Shown one piece after another: positions 13,386-24,318 of a stretch of DNA of 64,000 bases. The stretch comes from Diphasiastrum complanatum (Eukaryota; Streptophyta; Lycopodiopsida; Lycopodiales; Lycopodiaceae). Position 1 is the stretch's first letter. Every line of letters starts with the position of its first letter. Under the pieces are notes generated by a model, which was not told the origin of the DNA, did not search any database, and saw nothing but the letters and a program-made list of their open reading frames with translations. A program made the position numbers and the translations under genes. The stretch lies in the NCBI GenBank assembly GCA_029204225.1, contig CM055094.1, positions 19,922,458 through 19,986,457 on the forward strand, written 5' to 3'.

Positions 13386-13520
13386 CTCAAATCTCTTGCC
13401 ATAAAAACCAGCCAAGAAGATAAACTTTTTCAAACCCTAAATGTGCCCTAAAAGACACAAAAAACAGCAAGTATCAAATCTAAAAAATCAGCACCAAAAT
13501 GTGGCAAAACCACACATTAG

Positions 13521-14331
13521 ATGGATGCAGAAGTCGCCCTCCTACAAGCCTTGTGTGCTGAAAATTTCAGCCTGAAATTGCACTACAAACTCAAAAAACC
13601 AGCAAGCAAAGAATTAGGTTACCCCCAAAAAAGCAATATTCCTTTGAACGGGATTGACGATTTGAAAACTATTATGACTAAAATGATTTGTTCGGCATTT
13701 AAAATTGCCAAAATCAAATTTCTCAAATTCAAACGAATATCTGGAACCAATGATTTTAGATGGGTTTCGAAAAATACAGGTTCATATGAATGGAGTACTA
13801 TAGACCGCAAGAATACCTTATGCATTTGGAATTCCTACTTGATAGACAATTGCATTATCAGACTTGGGGATCATACTTGGCAACAGGTCGGGGGAATACC
13901 AATGGGTTTTTCATATTCACCAATGTCTTGTAATTGGTACCTTTCTTTTTTTAAAATGCAGTTTATTAAGAGGCTTGCAAGATTAGGGGAAATTAAATTT
14001 ATAAACGACTTCAAATATTCATTCAGGTACATTGACGATATATGCTTTATCAATAATCATACGGTTGGACGTTTCCTAGACAAGACTCAACCAAGAACAC
14101 CTGACAATCCTTTTTGGATCTATCCCCTGGAATACCTTGAGATAGACAGAAACGACAACACATGTAATTTGGTGAACTTTCTGAATATTACAATTACCTT
14201 TAACCCAATTACCGGTTGTACACATCTGTACAAATATGATAAAACGGGAGTCCATTCTTTTCGCTTTTTGCAATATATACACCTTGCCTCATATAGACCC
14301 GTGTTTAACTCATATAATAGATCTGTGATAA
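13521..14331 (+). pseudogene. Reverse transcriptase fragment, Penelope-like type
   Basis: A 278-codon frame carries the RT motif QQVGGIPMGFSYSPM (residues 121-135, motif B type) and RYIDD (residues 169-173, catalytic motif C), followed by a VNFLNITITF strand and a thumb-like KYDKTGVHSF region. The GIPMG plus RYIDD combination and the absence of any LTR context fit Penelope-like elements rather than LTR or LINE RTs. Motif A with its catalytic Asp is not obvious. No GIY-YIG endonuclease is visible, and the end is replaced at about 14332 by the K 3' tail. It is therefore a fragment. The only such sequence in the window. Confidence 0.6.
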
Positions 14332-14587
14332 CTTGGGGTAGCTTGATATGTATCTAGGCAACTAATAAAACAACAACACACCTCTGGATGGCTTCACAAG
14401 CTTCTCTAACTCATTCTTATGATACTATCATTATGTCTAACTTTCCAAATACTAGATGCAAGAGTATTTGACAGATTCCTAATTCTTTACTCTCCAAGTG
14501 TTGTTTGTAGCTCATCGTAGATGCTTTGAGAATAATGTTACTAGTTATATTAATTGGGGGAGGGGGGGGGGGGGGGGGGAGGGGAGA
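14332..14587 (+). repeat. K module 3' tail with poly-G run
   Basis: This matches 58.64-58.88 kb and, inverted, 5.43-5.68 kb. It ends in a G-rich run at 14556-14584 (5 G, A, 18 G, A, 4 G). The next 200 bp to 14785 contains T and A runs and nothing I can assign. Confidence 0.75.
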
Positions 14588-14785
14588 TTTTGGGTTTTTT
14601 GCTCTTGAATAGGGATTTTGGAAGTTCCTTTATTGCATTCAGGTTTGCCATTACTTTTTTCCTATTTATTTTTTTGGGTTAAGGCAATTGAAAGCCTTAA
14701 AAAAAAAAACAATTTTTGTTGAGTACTTTGTAGACCTAGCAACCGTATCCTTTTAGAGGTGTATGCTATTTCTCTCCATTTGAAA

Positions 14786-15317
14786 AAGGCTTCTAATAAT
14801 CACTTAAGGGTCACTTGATTGGAAATTGGCACAGTGGCAATTCATAGTATGGATTGTCAGCCGATTACCAAAAGGAGTGCAAATGGAATGTCCACCATAT
14901 TGGAACATGCTATCCGAGTAGCTAAAGCCTACGATAGCACCGTGATTGCCTCATGGAAGAGCATGCACGGCCAATCAGCCCAAAAGCCTAAGAATGAAAA
15001 GCCAAAAAATAATAAGATAAAAAATCTATTTTTTGATGAACTAGAAGCTACTGCTTGCCAACAAACTTGGGCATCATGCCAAACAGAGATCCGAGAGGGA
15101 AAATAAATCATCAAGTTTCATGGCGATGGATTTACCGACAAGTAAATTGAAAGTCGATTTGTTAAATGGTTGTGAATTGAAAGTTGATTTGTTAAATGGT
15201 TGTGAATATACTTGTAACTTCAGTACTCTTTCTTTCAAGTCTAATCAATGGTTTCAAGTTAAATGCAATATTCTAGGGAAAGACATAAGTATAATGTTTG
15301 ATTTTGGTGGTACTCAC
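14786..15317 (+). pseudogene. Ty3-type gag end/protease start (G1), interrupted by LTR
   Basis: Frames include VAIHSMDCQPITKRSANGM and KAYDSTVIASWKSMHGQSAQ, then LKVDLLNGCEYTCNFSTLSF and the protease-like ISIMFDFGGTH. A 30-bp segment (LKVDLLNGCE) is tandemly duplicated here but not at 25.43 kb. FDFGGTH sits where Ty3 proteases have D-S/T-G-A/S-T-H, so the central residue is changed. The sequence stops at CTCAC, the target site of the Copia LTR that begins at 15318. Confidence 0.6.
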
Positions 15318-15967
15318 TGTGAAAGATTTCAGATCCTTAAGATCCAATCTACTTGAATGATCTTTGGTTAGAAAGAGAATTACACTATCAATTTCACCAA
15401 TGTAGAAAAATCAGCATCTACACACAATTTGAGATGCAAACACTAATAGAGCTTGATCAAACTTGAATGAAATGATTATGTACTGTTGCTGTCCGTACAA
15501 AACCAGCAAGCTACTGTATTTCACACGTGTGGATCCAAAAATAACAAATATAGATCATTCTACACATAGAATTGCAAGCAATCACCAAGATAGTGCACCA
15601 ATGGATAGTAGAACCCAAGAGAACCATGTATAAGCATGAAATGAGATAGAGAAGAGATAAGATGACTCTCTCCACGAGTTACATCCTTTTATAACAGGTT
15701 CAAACCCTATTTGGCCAGTTGGCTTTCCCACCAAAATGCTAACCCTACCAATTTTGGGTCTAGATTCAACATACCCAACTTATTCAAATTGAATCTACTC
15801 AAACTCGCATTCTATCTTTCCCACACTTTCAAAAAGTGTTTATTCAAATGAAACTTAGACTAATGAACTTTTAAAAGTCAACCTCTAAGTCTAAAAGAAG
15901 TTTTGGCCTCAATATGTCAAATATGGAAATATTACAAAATGTGATGAAACTAGTTGAATCTTTCACA
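15318..15967 (-). mobile_element. Copia 3' LTR, 650 bp
   Basis: It begins TGTGAAAGAT and ends ATCTTTCACA, giving perfect short terminal inverted repeats. It is the same length as, and by eye about 97-98% identical to, the LTR at 23070-23719 in opposite orientation. Directly inside it lies a purine tract (GAAGAGGGAG on the minus strand) of the type used for plus-strand priming, so this is the 3' LTR of a minus-strand element. Flank CTCAC at 15313-15317 is the reverse complement of GTGAG before the other LTR. Confidence 0.9.
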
Positions 15968-16546
15968 CTCCCTCTTCAACTAGTTTTAGCATAGACTTTG
16001 ATAATACTCCAAGTGAAGTCCTATGCTTCATGAACAAGTATTTTCCCAATGCTTTGGTGAAGATATCAGCTACACATTCCCTTGAAGACACATGTTGAAG
16101 CTCCACCTCCTTTGCAATGACTCGCTCCCTCACAAAATGATATTGTATCTCAATATGCTTGCTCCTAGCATGAAAGATAGGATTGGATGCCATTCTTTGG
16201 GCTGATTGATTGTCACAAAAGATGATTGGGCTCTCTGAAAAATCCAGCAAGTGAAGATCCTTGATCATCCTTTTGATCCATACCATCTCCTTTGAGCAAT
16301 GTGTAAGAGCTTTGTACTCGGCCTCACTAGATGACAATGAGATAGTGGCTTGTTTCTTTGACATCCATGATATAGCTCCATCACCTATGAAAATACAATA
16401 AGCACTAATGGATTTCAATCCATTACATCTCCAGCATAGTCCGAATCTGAAAATCCAAAAAGATTAGGTGATGATCCCTCATACAATATGCCAAAATCTT
16501 GAGTTCCAATGATGTACCTCAAAACTCGCTTTCCTAGTTTACAATG
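15963..16546 (-). pseudogene. Copia RNase H domain
   Basis: The minus-strand frame reads KRVLRYIIGTQDFGILYEGS, then SLSSSEAEYKAL (catalytic Glu), FCDNQSA (catalytic Asp), ARSKHIEIQYHFVRE and ADIFTKAL, ending at TGA exactly at the 3' LTR. This is the intact C-terminal end of a Copia polyprotein. Reverse transcriptase should precede it in the same frame, but upstream is the unrelated segment of the next feature, in a different frame with a TAG at the joint. Without RT the element cannot be autonomous. Confidence 0.9.
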
Positions 16547-18270
16547 CTCCTAGCATAGTTTTTGCCAATAGAACTTTGATCCATCATAAGAATGATCTTC
16601 TTCCTAAGAATAGATCTCCTTTCAATGATCATGTAATGCTCAAAATAGAAACAACCATAATTGATATAGAGAATAGTGTCCACTTGGGATGCTTCACTAT
16701 TTCTTACATCAATTTTACATGTAAAAATGTGACTAGAACATGAAGAATCAAATAGAATGTAAATTAAATGATTCCACCATGCTTCCAACTCTGAACTCTC
16801 TGGAAAAATACAGCAAACAAACAATAAATGTGAGTGATCAACTTTTGCTTGCATGTCTCCTCCTTCTGTGTCCTTTGTTGCCTTGTATCCACCATGATAC
16901 TCCATGAATGAGCCTCCATCTTCATCTTGCCACAAGAAACCATCAAACCTTGGAAATCCATGAGTAGGTGAGTACATTAATGATGCAAATCCAGCACCAC
17001 ATGACTCCATAAACCAAGTAGTTTGCACTACTCCATCTTCAAGATCTACTTGACACAAGAAAATGACCATGAATTCACCAAAAATTGACAATCTCCAAGT
17101 ATTGGCACCAAGTAGCTCAACACTTGAGAACTTAGCCATGGATGAGTGACATAATGAACCTCCAATAGCTTCATTTCCATCAGCAAAATCAGCCAAGAAT
17201 GCTAGTACAAATCCAACATCAAAACAATGCTCACCAATGTAGCTAGTTTTACCATATCTTGACAATTTGCACACATCCACATGAAATTGCTCAAACATGA
17301 GATAGAACAAGTAAAGTAAACTTGAAAAACACTTCCTTGCTGCTCCTTTAACCTTACTTGAGTCTTCAATATGCTGCAAAAACAGATCCATAACACCTTT
17401 GCCAATTACCTCTCCTTTGATGCTCTTGACTAGCTCCAAATTGCCAACTTCCCTTTTGACTAGTTGAAGCGCTTTGAGATCAACCTCTTGATCTTCAACT
17501 TGACCATCAAAGTCATTGAGCAAAATTTGTATTCCAGATCCATTACTTGATTTTACAGCAAGATAACATCCATCCACTTGCATAGCTCCATGTACACAAG
17601 AAGATCCTCCAAAAGATGTTCCACTCTTCATAAGAGATCGATACTCAAGATCCATTGGTTGGATCCACTCCTCTTCTTTCCTTGCTTGATCTACACTTGT
17701 AGGATCATCCAAAGAGGTTAGGAAAGCAACATAATTTCTAGAAACTACTTGCTTACCCTTTTGATCATATGTGAGCCTTGAAGGTACTTGTCTTTCTCTT
17801 GATGTTCTCCTTGGCTTTTGACTTGATGAAGGTCCATCATCACCACCATCTAAAGTAGGATCCTTCTCATCAACATCAAGAATGTTAGATCCATCTACTT
17901 TACCATAAATCATGCTTGAAGACACCTTTGGAATGTTTCCCTCATAAAAAATGACATCTCTACCGACAATCACTTTGTTAGTAGAAGGAATGTAAACCTT
18001 GTAGGCTTTACTCACCTCACTATATCCAACAAAAATACCTCTTCTTGAAGATGGATCCTCCTTGGTTCTATCACCAAGAGTAATGTTGACATAGCATGTG
18101 CATCCTAAGGTTCTTCGAAAGCTGACACTCGGCCTCCTCTTGAATAGCATCTCAAAAGGTGTCCTTCCATCCAAAATAGCACTCGACCACCTATGATGTT
18201 CTTTGAACCGATTATCTGAATCAGAAATAAATGTAGATTCTTTATTTTTTAGATACTCTAAAGCATACAT
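16534..18270 (-). CDS. Copia integrase end fused to unknown 355-residue segment
   Basis: The 578-codon frame has two parts. Residues 24-218 are Copia: the end of integrase (RTPFEMLFKRRPSVSFRRTLG, RRGIFVGYSEVSKAYKVY, VIVGRDVIFYE), a charged linker, and the opening of the RT region (ARKEEEWIQPMDLEYRSLMK). From about residue 219 to the stop (about 17616-16534) no RT motif is present. Instead there is an open sequence with normal composition, a Trp/Phe/Cys-rich C-terminal half and words such as VQTTWFMESCGAGF and GFPRFDGFLWQDEDGG. I do not recognise it. A frame this long with no stop in about 355 codons is unlikely by chance, so captured host coding sequence is the leading idea. Non-coding filler is the alternative. 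The 5' end of the frame joins the Y module near 18.3 kb. Confidence 0.6.
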   Translation of the reverse strand: MYALEYLKNKESTFISDSDNRFKEHHRWSSAILDGRTPFEMLFKRRPSVSFRRTLGCTCYVNITLGDRTKEDPSSRRGIFVGYSEVSKAYKVYIPSTNKVIVGRDVIFYEGNIPKVSSSMIYGKVDGSNILDVDEKDPTLDGGDDGPSSSQKPRRTSRERQVPSRLTYDQKGKQVVSRNYVAFLTSLDDPTSVDQARKEEEWIQPMDLEYRSLMKSGTSFGGSSCVHGAMQVDGCYLAVKSSNGSGIQILLNDFDGQVEDQEVDLKALQLVKREVGNLELVKSIKGEVIGKGVMDLFLQHIEDSSKVKGAARKCFSSLLYLFYLMFEQFHVDVCKLSRYGKTSYIGEHCFDVGFVLAFLADFADGNEAIGGSLCHSSMAKFSSVELLGANTWRLSIFGEFMVIFLCQVDLEDGVVQTTWFMESCGAGFASLMYSPTHGFPRFDGFLWQDEDGGSFMEYHGGYKATKDTEGGDMQAKVDHSHLLFVCCIFPESSELEAWWNHLIYILFDSSCSSHIFTCKIDVRNSEASQVDTILYINYGCFYFEHYMIIERRSILRKKIILMMDQSSIGKNYARSIVN

Positions 18271-18383
18271 GGAGGAACTGCCTACTAAGATTTTCGTTAC
18301 ATTAGAGGAGTTCTAAATCCAAAAAAGACCCTTTGTAAAGATATTTTTTATATTTTTCAAATGGAAAAAAATAGCATGCTCCT

Positions 18384-19330
18384 TTTATCAATTTTCGGTC
18401 AATGATCTTGCCGACTTCGCCCATAAGGGCCTCTGCAATCTTGGGCTCGATTCGAGAATATCGTTGATTTCCAAGTAGACTCGTCGTTGACTTGGCTATA
18501 AGTACTGCACTCAAAGACTTTCCAATCATGTCCTTGTCTTTCGAATTTTCATTGGTGACTAAAGCTGCTCTGCAAAATAAAAATAAGATTTAGAAAAAAA
18601 CAATTCACAACCATTGATGTGCTAGATGAAACAAAACACATGAATAGTTTAAAACATAATCCTACTTGAAAGCATATATTCTTTTTTTCCGTTGACCCCC
18701 ACTTGTTGAGAGCTCTCAGTCCTTTTTAAAATAACCCTTTTTCACTTATTGTTCAGTATTGTCTTCCGTAATGTGTTTACTTCTACATTTATTTGACAAT
18801 ATGAGGTACACAATGTTTGTACAATTAGTTTCATATTGTCAGTTTCTTGGTTGAGGTTTAATATAATATCTTGCAAACGAGAATTATCTATCTTCAAGAT
18901 TTCATTTTCTTCTTTTGTTTGCAAAAAAAAGTTTCTTTTTCTCGGTAGTCAGTAAGCAAACCATTCAACATATTTTCCAAACAGTGGATTTTTTTCATTG
19001 AATAACTAATGCCATAACTTTTCAATCTTTCACAATAACCCAATAGACTATTGTGTCCTTCACACAAAAACAGTATGAGTTGTGTGACCGATCTAAAATT
19101 TGGAAGTTGCATTGAGCTTGGATCGATTGGATACAAACATCCATCAACCCATAGATGCCAATGTTTCCTGTCTTTCGTCCTTTGGTGATATGGTAAGGTG
19201 GATCCTTTCAGATTTTTTCTCGACAGTGGACCATATTCTGTGGGAAGATCAATATGGAGATGATATTTAGACATCTTAATAATCGATAGATTAATCTAGT
19301 AGAAAACCCACTTATTATATATCTTGTAAG
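18384..19330 (-). pseudogene. Y module copy 3, downstream exons
   Basis: From right to left the minus strand gives MSKYHLHIDLPTEYGPLSRK continuing to a frame rich in LWVDGCLYPIDPSS and SLLGYCERLKSYGISYSMKK, then a coiled-coil-like part (EENEILKIDNSRLQDIILNL). After a gap with an intron-like AT-rich stretch comes DMIGKSLSAVLIAKSTTSLL. The same order is kept in Y4. One frameshift lies in the poly-A run near 18925. It ends near 18384, where Copia-side sequence begins. No family recognised; coiled coil suggests a structural or regulatory protein. Confidence 0.55.
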
Positions 19331-19800
19331 CTATTAAAGCTCGTCTTAATTATAAAAAAAATAATTGTAAAAGTTTGAAATGACCTTGGCGCTCTTTTTG
19401 ATCCATCACACTCCATGTTTCTTGCTTTATATGCAAAATCAAAGCTTTGCAGTTATGAGCAAAATAAGCAAAATATTTTTTCAATAGATGTGTGTTGAAA
19501 CTGCAAAGCTTTGAATTGCAAAAGTTTGAGATAACCTTGCCGCTCCATTTGATCCAACACACTCCATATTTTATGAATTTCAAAAATTTAGATTCACATT
19601 GGCGCTCATTGTGATCCAAAATATTCAAAGTTTCTTGCCATGATTTGCAGATCGATAAGACTGTTTTTCTATGATGTGAATGCTTTAGTAGATGGAAAGA
19701 AAACTTTGATGTGCAATACGATTTGCATTTACATGAGAAGTCATGTTAGTTAATGGTAGAAAATAGAATCTTGAAGTATGGACCCCATGCGTTATGGCTA
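19331..19800 (-). repeat. Y module copy 3, triple-motif spacer
   Basis: Contains three diverged copies of a motif (LDHNERQ, LDQMERQ type, MDQKERQGHFKLLQ) as in 11.7-11.98 and 29.0-29.27 kb. The outer two share one frame, the middle one is shifted, so the DNA repeat is clearer than any protein. Confidence 0.5.
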
Positions 19801-21250
19801 CCCAACTTCTAGTTATCTACATACGTTACTAGTGAGGTCAAGTCATCGGAGTTGTGCGGGCAGACCAAAAACTCGGTCGGAGTTTTAAAATTCGATGATT
19901 TTCTCTCTCTTACATGGCATTTCTTAGATAGCCCTTTTTGGCCATGGAACTCCTCGAATGTAAACTCCATATCATTTGAGTCTATTTCATCTGATGAAGC
20001 ATGATGCTTCGCTTGTATCGATCCTTCGTCTGTGACATAGAGTACATGGGTGTCTTTCTCGATGTAAGCTTCACTAGGTCGACCGTTTGGTGCTTTGCAG
20101 TTGGCCCTTGTGGAGAGAAAGAACTCTTTCTCTTTTGAGAAGCCGCTTGCGTGGGATCTGTTGCAATAGGCCTGGAAGTAGAGTTGGTATTCTTGGCCGG
20201 TTCTGAGGGAGTCTCCCAAGCTTTTATCTGCTAGCATCAAGTGGTCTCAAAATCGAGGTCAGTGGCTCAACTGTTGCAAAGTGACATCTATCATAAGATA
20301 GCCCAATAACTGGAGGTTTGCTTATTCTTGATATAGTCATGGAGGCAGTTGGAAGCAAACTGGGCCCAGTCATAAAGGTCCTAATCATGTAGTTTAGAAT
20401 CAGCCATCATGTGGAATAGTTTCATGGGGATACGCGTGATCTTGGACCTATAGCCCTATGTATATTTCGTTAGATAGGCGCAGGGAGCAGCTAAGGGCTT
20501 ATCATTTATGACCTCGATAAGGTAACCATCTTTTTTTTCCCATTTGTCCACTGAGGGGTCTATGAATTTGAAGTATGTTGTGGATTCAATCTTTTTGAGG
20601 GTCCTACTGACTGTGTTTGGTCCCCTAGGGAAGCCAGATGTATTGAGGTCAGCTTCAGAAATAGGGATAATATAAACAAAATTTTGGTGAGGAGGTAACA
20701 TGAACTGAAAAATCTGTCGGTGTGGTTATAAGCAATATGCAATCGAAACGGGCTCTGCTAGCCACTGATCAAAAGAGGAAGTTGAAACTCTATGTGGCTC
20801 AGGAACTAGTGTGCCTCCTGGTACCAAGTGTTCATCTCAGAGATATCGAGACTTTCCATGGTCATGTCAATTCTATCTTGAGTTGGGTCATCAGAACTGG
20901 AAGATGTTGTGACAGACAGGTTCTGGACTGGGGTGATGACTCTGTTGAAGGTTCGGCTCCGGTAACAGACAAGTGGAGTCTCGGCTCGGTCGACTGTGGA
21001 GGGCTTCGGATCGGTCGTCTTTGGATGGACTCGGCTCAATCAACTTTGTATGCAGAGTATGGACGCTCAGCTCAGTCCACAGTGAATGCAGAGTATGGAC
21101 GCTCGACTCGGTCCACAGTGATTGCAGAGCATGGAGGCTAGGCTCTCTGAGCAGTGTATGTAGAGTATTGCTCGGCAGTGTATGGATACTAGAAATTTGT
21201 GGAAAACTTTGGAGCAATGTTGCTCTGATAGGATGTGAAAACGATAATTA
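19801..21250 (-). pseudogene. Y module copy 3, upstream exons and minisatellite
   Basis: Frames on the minus strand are: minisatellite at 21.02-21.15 kb; SSSDDPTQDRIDMTMESLDI; FVYIIPISEADLNTSGFPRG to PLAAPCAYLTKYT (20456-20701); and ADKSLGDSLRTGQEYQLYFQ to HNSDDLTSLVTYVDN (19809-20240, 143 codons), the best preserved version with an acidic middle (SSDEIDSNDMEFTFEEF). The plus strand is also open for 139 codons over the minisatellite (20722-21141), with a 12-residue repeat AEYGRSAQSTVN. Which strand was coding is not settled; the minus strand is favoured by synteny of the several exons. Confidence 0.6.
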
Positions 21251-22613
21251 TTACATGATGATTCAACTGATCTTGTAGGAATGATTTGAAGAGGCATATT
21301 TATGTGCATATGATTCCTTTTGGTTCAGGTTAGGTCATAATTTAAAAAATATTTTTCTTGATACAAGAATTGTAAATTAAAACACTTTTAAAATTTTTAA
21401 AAAAAAATTAAAAGCTTTTGTTTTAATAAGCAAAAAGTTTTTTTTTAGTTATTCTAATGGTTGTGTCCAATGATTTTATTTTGAATAGTATTATCATTTC
21501 ATACAAGCTAATGTGCAATTATTAATAAAAATCTATTAACAAAATTTTAGTAGCTTGATTAATTTTCTTGCAAAATACAACATTTTTTTTAGCATTACAA
21601 TATCTTTATTTGAAGCATTTTAAATATGGGTATTTTTTTTATAAAACTAAAAAAAAATGGGTCTCCATGTCATTTCCTTTTTTTGGGATCATCGTGTTTC
21701 ATGATGAACAATCTTAGTAAATTCTTCCCTAGTGCATCCTTCCAAAATTAGATGAATGGCTTTTTTCTTTGGCTACATAAGCTCGCCAGAGATGTTGTCA
21801 AGTCACACATAGTTTTCTCTATTTACGTCAGCACATGATAGATTTGCTGCAAACCCTTCTGGTAAACTCCTTGCCAACTTAGGAGATGCTGAAAACATCA
21901 AAGAGATTGAACGCGTCCTCAAAAGACCACGTCTTTTCACTGTCCAAGATAAATTCTTCCAAAACTCAAATGAAAGGCCTGGTTTTATCAACCTAAACAA
22001 CCCTAGTTCGGTGGTTTCTGGACAAAATATGGGAAAAAGAAAGAAGTATACATGATATAAAGGAAAGGAAGGACAAGTCAGTGGTGCAAAAAAAGACTTA
22101 CTGGATAAAAGACTGAACTTTTACAGGTATTAACTAGCTCGCAGGATGACGAGGATCTGCATAGAAGAACTCTCACTAGGAATACGGTGGATCGACTACA
22201 GCTCAGCACGCGCAAGGACAAGGCAAAGATATTTTTACATTTACGCTACTGTAATAGAATGTTTGAGACCATTCATGTGAGACACTTTTACACTCGTATT
22301 TTATTACAATCTTTGGCCTTATATACACAAGTCCTTCCATAATATTGTGTTTGCTTGGTCATACTTACCTAACATCAAAAGTGAATGGTACTTTCTGTTT
22401 GATGTTTTCTGCAATTTTGAAATTGAAAATCTATCTTTATGTTCTTGCTCTTTTCTAAAACATTTCAAAGATTTCATTTCAGAAAAATTTGATTATGTTC
22501 TAACAACGGACTGCAATATAATTAGAAGTATGTACCTCATAAAATCTTAGCTATTTAGGAAAAACATCATTGAACTCTTGTTTTAAATCTTGCATTAAAA
22601 GTTGTTCTTGATG
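21251..22613. repeat. B module: AT-rich block with two short conserved ORFs
   Basis: 21.34-21.66 kb is very AT-rich. On the minus strand 21803-22000 encodes GLSFEFWKNLSWTVKRRGLL (65 residues, six copies in the window). On the plus strand 22347-22550 encodes FAWSYLPNIKSEWYFLFDVF (67 residues, six copies). Neither is recognised. In arm 2 of the inverted repeat the same block is at 26.1-27.33 kb. Confidence 0.6.
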
Positions 22614-23069
22614 CTAATTTTTGGTGTTAAAGCATGTTAACACATTCACATCACAATGCATACGAGATTTCAAAACAAGATGAAAAAGCTCATACTTAGA
22701 ATTATGTAGTTTTTCCATAACTTTCGCCGAGGAAACCATCGGTGATGGGAGTACATTAGTCTCCCCATAAATAGAGACTATCTGGTCAAACTTATCTTTA
22801 AATACAATAGTATGGTTTTTAAAATCTATTTTCAACGAATCTGATTTATCAAAAAACCAGTCATATCCTAGGATTACATAAGTTCTATCAAGATTCATAA
22901 CATGGATGTCGAGCCGCTCAACATGATCTTGCATCCCTCCAAATTAGGGACTTTCACATCCCAAACTTCTGTGTCTGACCCTGAGGCTAGAGGACCACAT
23001 AATGTTGATCACTGGCCATGGTGGGCACCCGAAGCTTCTATACAAGCCGCACATTCAAAAAGTTGTGAG
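22614..23069 (-). pseudogene. Ty3-type protease remnant (G3)
   Basis: Minus-strand frame MQDHVERLDIHVMNLDRTYV, ILGYDWFFDKSDSLKIDF. The ILGYDWF stretch corresponds to the ILGMDWL block near the end of Ty3/gypsy-type aspartic proteases. It stops at CACCAAAAA near 22617. The right end, TTGTGAG at 23063-23069, is the Copia insertion site. Confidence 0.65.
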
Positions 23070-23719
23070 TGTGAAAGATTCAACTAGTTTCATCACATTT
23101 TGCAATATTTCCATATTTGGCATATTGAGGCCAAAACTTGTTTTAGACTTAGAGGTTGACTTTTCAAAGTTCATTAGTCTAAGTTTCATTTAAATAAACA
23201 CTTTTGGAAAGTGTGGGAAAGATAGAATGCGAGTTTGAGTAGATTCAATTTGAATAAGTTGGGTACGTTGAATCTAGACCCAAAATTGGTAGGGTTAGCA
23301 TTTTGGTGGGAAAGCCAAGTGGCCAAATAGGGTTTGGATCTGCTATAAAAGGATGTAACTCGTGGAGAGAGTCATTTTCTCTCTTCTCTATCTCATTTCA
23401 TGCTTATACATGGTTCTCTTGGGTTCTACTATCCATTGGTGCACTATCTTGGTGATTGCTTGCACTTCTATGTGTAGAATGATCTATATTTGCTATTTTT
23501 GGATCCACACGTGTGAAATATAGTAGCTTGCTGGTTTTGTACGGACAGCAACAGTACATAATCATTTCATTCAAGTTTGATCAAGTTCTATTAGTGTTTG
23601 CATCTCAAATTGTGTGTAGATGCTGATTTTTCTACATTGGTGAAATTGATAGTGTATTTCTCTTTCTAACCAAAGATCATTCAAGTAGATTGGATCTTAA
23701 GGATCTGAAATCTTTCACA
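23070..23719 (+). mobile_element. Copia 5' LTR, 650 bp
   Basis: Starts TGTGAAAGATTCAACTAG, ends GAAATCTTTCACA, and is directly followed by a primer-binding site. Preceded by GTGAG (23065-23069). Within the LTR, CTATAAAAGG at 23343-23352 is a good TATA box, with a start expected about 30 bp downstream. An ACACGTGTG palindrome lies near 23508. Confidence 0.93.
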
Positions 23720-23731
23720 TGGTATCAGAGC
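23720..23731 (+). other. Primer-binding site, tRNA-Met type
   Basis: TGGTATCAGAGC immediately follows the LTR. This is the standard plant Copia minus-strand primer site, complementary to the 3' end of initiator tRNA-Met. The 590 bp from here to the gag ATG is a leader with no long frame. Confidence 0.92.
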
Positions 23732-24318
23732 TTGTGTTTCAGGTTATGAAAGAGGAAATCAGATCTATCAATGATTTGGTGAAGATATCAAGTCTAGAGC
23801 ATGCTAGAGAGGATTCTACACCAAAATCGGATTTTTTGCTTCTGTAGATTGGATCTTTTGTAGATCAAAACACTAAATAGGTCAATATACTTGTTCAATT
23901 CATATTTTTGAATTCACATACTGGATTTGTCCGATTTTTGGATCATTGGTTCAGCCAAAGTGGTGGCTTATAGATTGCATATCAAATTTTCAACATTTGC
24001 ATGTAGATTTGGAATAGTCAATTTTTGGTGATTTTGTCAAAACCCTAATTTTGATTGGATCTCTAGATAGTGAGGTTGCTGGACTTCATTTGAGTGTGTT
24101 TCAATCTTAGAAAGTGGCAAAAGTCATTAGATTAAGGATAGATCATAGGTTGATCAAGATTCCATGATTCTATGTGTTGATTTGCTTGGATAAGTGCTAG
24201 AAGAGAATTTGAGAGAGAGTTTCAAATCTTGGTGATTTCTTTTGAAAGCATTTGTTGTTGTTCAAGGAGTGCTTTGTGCATTGAAGCAGGTTGAAGGAGA
24301 AGATCAGGTCATTGCTAC

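Noticed and set aside
16764-17405. Small minus-strand ORFs inside the Copia chimera
   Set aside because: They are shadow frames of the 578-codon frame.
22902-23193. Plus-strand ORFs across the G3/LTR boundary
   Set aside because: They span an insertion junction and are opposite to the protease remnant.
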